Below, one piece after another: positions 61,115-64,000 of a stretch of 64,000 bases of DNA. A program made the translations under genes and the position numbers. Location: positions 1-64,000 of the forward strand of contig JANQEK010000018.1 in the NCBI GenBank assembly GCA_028278405.1, read 5' to 3'. Positions within the stretch are counted from its first letter, which is position 1. The number at the start of each line of letters is the position of its first letter. The notes beneath the pieces are model-generated. The model worked only from the letters and a program-made list of their open reading frames with translations, did no database searches and was not told the DNA's origin. The DNA comes from Nitrospinaceae bacterium. GTDB taxonomy: Bacteria; Nitrospinota; Nitrospinia; Nitrospinales; Nitrospinaceae.

Positions 61115-62111
61115 ATTGGGCCAGAGTTTTGTTGGCGAGAGTGGTTTTTTCTTCAATCGCTACGCCATTTCCTAAAACGGATTGTTGGGTGTGGCTGTTT
61201 TTGCCCAGGGTAACACCCTCCCAGCAGATGGCGTGTTCGATGACAGCGTGGTCGCTCACGGTGCAGTTGTCTCCCAGCACGGCGTAGGGGCCGATATTTG
61301 CAGTATCGGCTATTGTGCAATTTTTCCCTATCAATACCGGCTGAGTGATATGTCCGTCTGAGGAGTTACTATTATCGATGGGAAGTCCGCCTTCCATTCT
61401 TCCGTCCAACAAATCTTTATGCACGTCCAGGTAGCTTTGAATGGTGCCGATATCCTTCCAGTAGCCATTGTGCCAGTACACAAACATAGGCAAACCATCC
61501 TTCAGCATTTCAGGGAACACATCGGTCGTCGTGCCGTAAAACTTGTTTTCCGGGATGCGGTCGAAGATCTCCGGTTCCATCACCTGAATGCCTGTGAATA
61601 ATACACGGGTGGTGTCATCCGGCATGTTCATGGATGACGCACCGACCATGTGCACGATGCGGTCGTTGTCATCCACTTCAATCGGGTCGCATTGCTCGGG
61701 CGAGTCTCCTTCGCGCACCACCAGAGTTAACGCCGAACCCTGGGATTTATGAAAGGAGATAACCTTGGTGAGGTCGATGTCCACCACGACGTCGCTGTTG
61801 ATCACCAGAAACGATTCACCATCCAGAAAGGGTTGTGCCTTCTTGATTCCCCCCGCGGTTCCCAGAATTTCCGGCTCGTTGGACCAGTGCAGTTGCACTC
61901 CGAAACTCTTACCGTCGCGAAAATGATCTGTGATCTGTTCCGGTAGATGGTGCAGGTTGACGATGATGTCACGTATGCCGTGCGTGCGCAGCAGGTGAAT
62001 CGTGTGTTCGAGAATGGGCCGGTTCATGATCGGCACCATCGGTTTGGGAACTTTGTGGGTGAGGGGTTGGAGGCGCGTGCCAAAGCCCGCCGCCAGGATC
62101 ATGGCTTTCAT
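61113..62111 (-). CDS. Sugar-1-phosphate nucleotidyltransferase (mannose-1-phosphate guanylyltransferase-like)
   Basis: A 332-residue NTP-transferase that would make a nucleotide sugar for envelope glycans. Seen: the N-terminal LAAGFGTRLQPLT signature, LGTAGGIKKAQPFL, and FLVINSDVVVDID for metal binding. A short left-handed beta-helix at the C-terminus (about 245-332) has IGKNCTIADTANIGPYAVLG. GDP-mannose-type enzymes are the closest; the sugar is not certain. It overlaps mtnA by 4 bases. Confidence 0.88.
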   Translation of the reverse strand: MKAMILAAGFGTRLQPLTHKVPKPMVPIMNRPILEHTIHLLRTHGIRDIIVNLHHLPEQITDHFRDGKSFGVQLHWSNEPEILGTAGGIKKAQPFLDGESFLVINSDVVVDIDLTKVISFHKSQGSALTLVVREGDSPEQCDPIEVDDNDRIVHMVGASSMNMPDDTTRVLFTGIQVMEPEIFDRIPENKFYGTTTDVFPEMLKDGLPMFVYWHNGYWKDIGTIQSYLDVHKDLLDGRMEGGLPIDNSNSSDGHITQPVLIGKNCTIADTANIGPYAVLGDNCTVSDHAVIEHAICWEGVTLGKNSHTQQSVLGNGVAIEEKTTLANKTLAQ

Positions 62112-63148
62112 TTCTGGCCTGCGAGTTGTTTCAGGCTTGTGGTGTAGGGCGGTTTCGCGATTCCGCGTTCGGTGATGATGGAAGTAACCAATTCGTTGGG
62201 GGTGATGTCAAACGCCGGGTGTGCGACGTCGATGTTCTCCGGAGCGATGCGTTTGTTATTAAGTGTCACCACCTCCTCAGTACTCCGCTCTTCGATGGGG
62301 ATGTCGTCCCCGGAAGCCAGCGAAAGATCGAGCGTTGATACCGGTGCGGCGACATAAAACGGAATATTGTGCTTCTGTGCCAACACCGCCACCATGTAAG
62401 TGCCGATCTTGTTGGCGACATCACCGTTACCGGCAATGCGGTCGGCTCCCACGACGACGGCATCGACTTCCCCCTTGCGCATGAAGAACCCGCACATGTT
62501 GTCGGTAATCAGTTTAACCGGTATGTTCTCCTCCTGAAGCTCCCAGGCGGTCAGCCTCGCTCCTTGTAGAAACGGCCGGGTTTCGTTGGCCAGCACGTTG
62601 ACATCTTTGCCGGCGTTGACCGCAGCACGGATGACTCCCAACGCAGTGCCGAAACCGGCGGTGGCCAATGCTCCTGCGTTGCAGTGGGTGAGCACGGTTT
62701 GCCCGTTGGAGATCAAGGTTTGGCCATGGTTACCCATGGCTTCATTGGCGGAGATGTCTTCTTCGCAGATTGACAGGGCTTCCTGCTTCAGGCGCACCTT
62801 GATCTCGGATACGCTCATTTCCCGGCTTTCTTGTGCGACGCGTTTCATGCGCTCGATCGCCCAGGCCAGGTTGACGGCGGTGGGCCGGGATTTTCCCAGA
62901 GCATCGCATTTGGCTTCCAGTTCTTCGAAAAATGAATCGAAATCCGGCGCATCGATCGCGTCCGCTGCCAGGCTGATGCCCATCGCCGCTGCGACTCCGA
63001 TGGCCGGCGCGCCTCGGATGACCATGGTTTTTATGGCATGGCCGACGTCCTCAACCGTTGTGCAGTCGACAAATATTTTTTCATTAGGAAGGCGGGTCTG
63101 ATCGATCATCCGCACCACGCCGTCAATGTACTCAATTGTTTTAACCAT
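62108..63148 (-). CDS. mtnA: MtnA, S-methyl-5-thioribose-1-phosphate isomerase
   Basis: Isomerase of the methionine salvage pathway, 346 residues from the chosen start. Seen: RGAPAIGVAAAMGI, the catalytic Cys in LTHCNAGALATAGFGTALG, the Asp in VVGADRIAGNGDVANKIGT, and the FYVAAPVSTLDLS motif. The ATG at 63148 follows AGGAA; an ATG at 63181 is in-frame but not needed. No other mtn gene is in this window. Confidence 0.95.
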   Translation of the reverse strand: MVKTIEYIDGVVRMIDQTRLPNEKIFVDCTTVEDVGHAIKTMVIRGAPAIGVAAAMGISLAADAIDAPDFDSFFEELEAKCDALGKSRPTAVNLAWAIERMKRVAQESREMSVSEIKVRLKQEALSICEEDISANEAMGNHGQTLISNGQTVLTHCNAGALATAGFGTALGVIRAAVNAGKDVNVLANETRPFLQGARLTAWELQEENIPVKLITDNMCGFFMRKGEVDAVVVGADRIAGNGDVANKIGTYMVAVLAQKHNIPFYVAAPVSTLDLSLASGDDIPIEERSTEEVVTLNNKRIAPENIDVAHPAFDITPNELVTSIITERGIAKPPYTTSLKQLAGQK

Positions 63149-63164
63149 GGGTTCCTCTATAGGA

Positions 63165-63473
63165 TTAACCGGCCTCAGCAATCAGGGGAGTGAGCGTGTT
63201 CATAAAAACTTTGGGATCCATTCCCTCGAGTTGGATGGTTTTGTTTCTACTGGTTTCGCCTTTGACGATGGAAAGCCGTGCGGGGCTGACACCGAATGCC
63301 TTTGCCAGAAACTTGATGCAGGCCTGGTTGGCCGCGCCATCTACCGGCGGAGAGGTCAACTTGATTTTCAAGGCATGGTTGTGGATTCCTAGAATCTGGT
63401 TCTGTGACGCCCGTGGCTGAATCGCCGCTGCAAACCGGATACCTGACTTGTAGGATTTGATTTCAAGGGTCAT
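63165..63473 (-). CDS. DUF167 (YggU) family protein
   Basis: A small cytoplasmic protein of 102 residues of the DUF167/YggU family. Seen: IRFAAAIQPRASQNQILGIHN, IKLTSPPVDGAANQACIKFLA and LSIVKGETSRNKTIQLEG. Role unknown. Typically encoded beside yggT and divIVA-type genes, as here. Confidence 0.93.
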   Translation of the reverse strand: MTLEIKSYKSGIRFAAAIQPRASQNQILGIHNHALKIKLTSPPVDGAANQACIKFLAKAFGVSPARLSIVKGETSRNKTIQLEGMDPKVFMNTLTPLIAEAG

Positions 63474-63493
63474 GAATCCGACCGGCTGGGCCT

Positions 63494-63922
63494 CTATTTG
63501 TTTTGCGAGTTTGTGAACGACTTGGTGGCAGCCTTGAGGTTGTCGATCAAATGTTGACGCTCTGCCTTCAGGCGGCGGATGTCTCCCCTTAGATGATTGA
63601 CTTCGGCTTCCACTTTTTGCCGGTGCCGGTCCGCCTCATCGCGGGCCTGATTCACAAACTTCCGCGCTTTTTCCTGAAGAGACGCGCGAAAGTTTTCAAA
63701 GTTGGACATCGGCTGGGATTTCCCGGCGGCCAGAGCCTGGTCCAAGTCGCGAACCTGCCGATCCTTCAAGTTCAATTCCTCCCGCAAGCGGACGAGATCC
63801 TGTTTCATTTCCTTGAAATCCTTCGCCACAATCTTGAGAAAGTCCTCAACTTCCTCCTTGCTGTATCCACGCAGGGATTTCTTAAAAGTCTGTTGAATGA
63901 TGGTTTCGTAATCCAGTCTCAT
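63494..63922 (-). CDS. DivIVA-domain coiled-coil protein
   Basis: A 142-residue protein. The N-terminal DivIVA domain (about 1-55, TFKKSLRGYSKEEVEDFLKIV) recognises curved membrane, and a coiled coil follows to about 135 with a break near 70-80. It is a Gram-negative DivIVA-like protein of unknown localisation. It lies 20 bp before the DUF167 gene and just after a partial gene that may be yggT, the widely conserved order. Confidence 0.9.
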   Translation of the reverse strand: MRLDYETIIQQTFKKSLRGYSKEEVEDFLKIVAKDFKEMKQDLVRLREELNLKDRQVRDLDQALAAGKSQPMSNFENFRASLQEKARKFVNQARDEADRHRQKVEAEVNHLRGDIRRLKAERQHLIDNLKAATKSFTNSQNK

Positions 63923-63925
63923 AAG

Positions 63926-64000
63926 TCAGCGCAGGCTTAAAGCCGCGGTCTCCAGTGTCGGTACCAAAGAAATTCTAAGAAAATAAATCACAAAAATCAC
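63926..64000 (-). CDS. 3' end of a membrane-type protein gene, possibly yggT (partial)
   Basis: A frame open from the right edge to a TGA at 63926-63928, encoding 24 residues with a hydrophobic start (VIFVIYFLRISLVPTL). It stops 3 bases before the divIVA-like ATG. YggT usually precedes divIVA and DUF167, which makes it the likely identity, but the visible part is too short to prove it. Confidence 0.35.
   Translation of the reverse strand: MIFVIYFLRISLVPTLETAALSLR

Overview
The window is a gene-dense, single-chromosome stretch (about 51% GC by eye, no tRNA, rRNA, CRISPR, transposase or phage gene seen) from a Gram-negative, didermic bacterium. Cell-envelope genes, two-partner secretion, a meso-diaminopimelate-type MurE, a System I cytochrome c maturation operon and a SUF cluster fit an aerobic or microaerobic chemotroph. 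A DUF3386 protein, otherwise known to me mainly from cyanobacteria, and the variant Ccm proteins make a Nitrospinota (Nitrospina-like) or related deep-branching lineage my best guess. This is inference, not a placement.

Layout. 1-5.8 kb (minus): division and cell wall (dcw) cluster mraZ-rsmH-ftsL-ftsI-murE-murF, with murF running off the left edge and MraZ-type boxes over the promoter. 6.1-12.5 kb (plus): cytochrome c maturation operon ccmE-F-H-I-A-B-D-C-G, with a Cys-type CcmE and an unusual CcmH. 12.5-22.9 kb: NTF2-like protein, exonuclease III, a 975-residue M16 peptidase, a PAS membrane protein, an exported 1-Cys thiol peroxidase, MutS2, an esterase and a SprT-like metalloprotease. 22.9-28.1 kb: a membrane histidine kinase divergent from a lone receiver protein, a P-II protein, YggS and ProC. 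28.1-32.9 kb: stacked hairpins, a small membrane protein, LarE, a possible small RNA, MoaA, a 47-residue membrane protein, a secreted GYPW-repeat protein and a divergent LysR regulator. 33.2-40.7 kb: SUF iron-sulfur assembly (NifU-like, SufB, C, D, S, U) followed by an AmrS-type radical SAM enzyme. 40.9-48.0 kb: two-partner secretion locus (TpsB, FecR protein, TpsA) running into a CHASE2-adenylate cyclase and a stand-alone MshEN-like repeat protein. 48.1-54.6 kb: flavin reductase, then a minus-strand operon of DUF58, BatA-like, SirB1-TPR-SUMF1 fusion and a small membrane protein. 54.8-64 kb: LRR protein, small membrane protein, fused spermidine-synthase-like membrane protein, cytochrome c, parvulin, DUF3386, sugar nucleotidyltransferase, MtnA, DUF167, DivIVA and a partial gene at the right edge.

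How the parts connect. The dcw and ccm operons are divergent and share a 391-bp promoter region. The ccm, suf, moaA and larE genes all serve metal or cofactor assembly. The locus most likely to hold something new is 40.9-48.0 kb, where an exported adhesin-like protein, a periplasmic FecR protein, a sensor adenylate cyclase and a nucleotide-binding-type repeat protein are collinear. FecR and TpsA each carry a single cysteine, placed in the C-terminal tail. Other candidates are the GYPW repeat protein, the cysteine-less IscU-like domain fused to Nfu, the SirB1-TPR-SUMF1 fusion, and a possible small RNA with an anti-Shine-Dalgarno motif at 29.5-29.6 kb.
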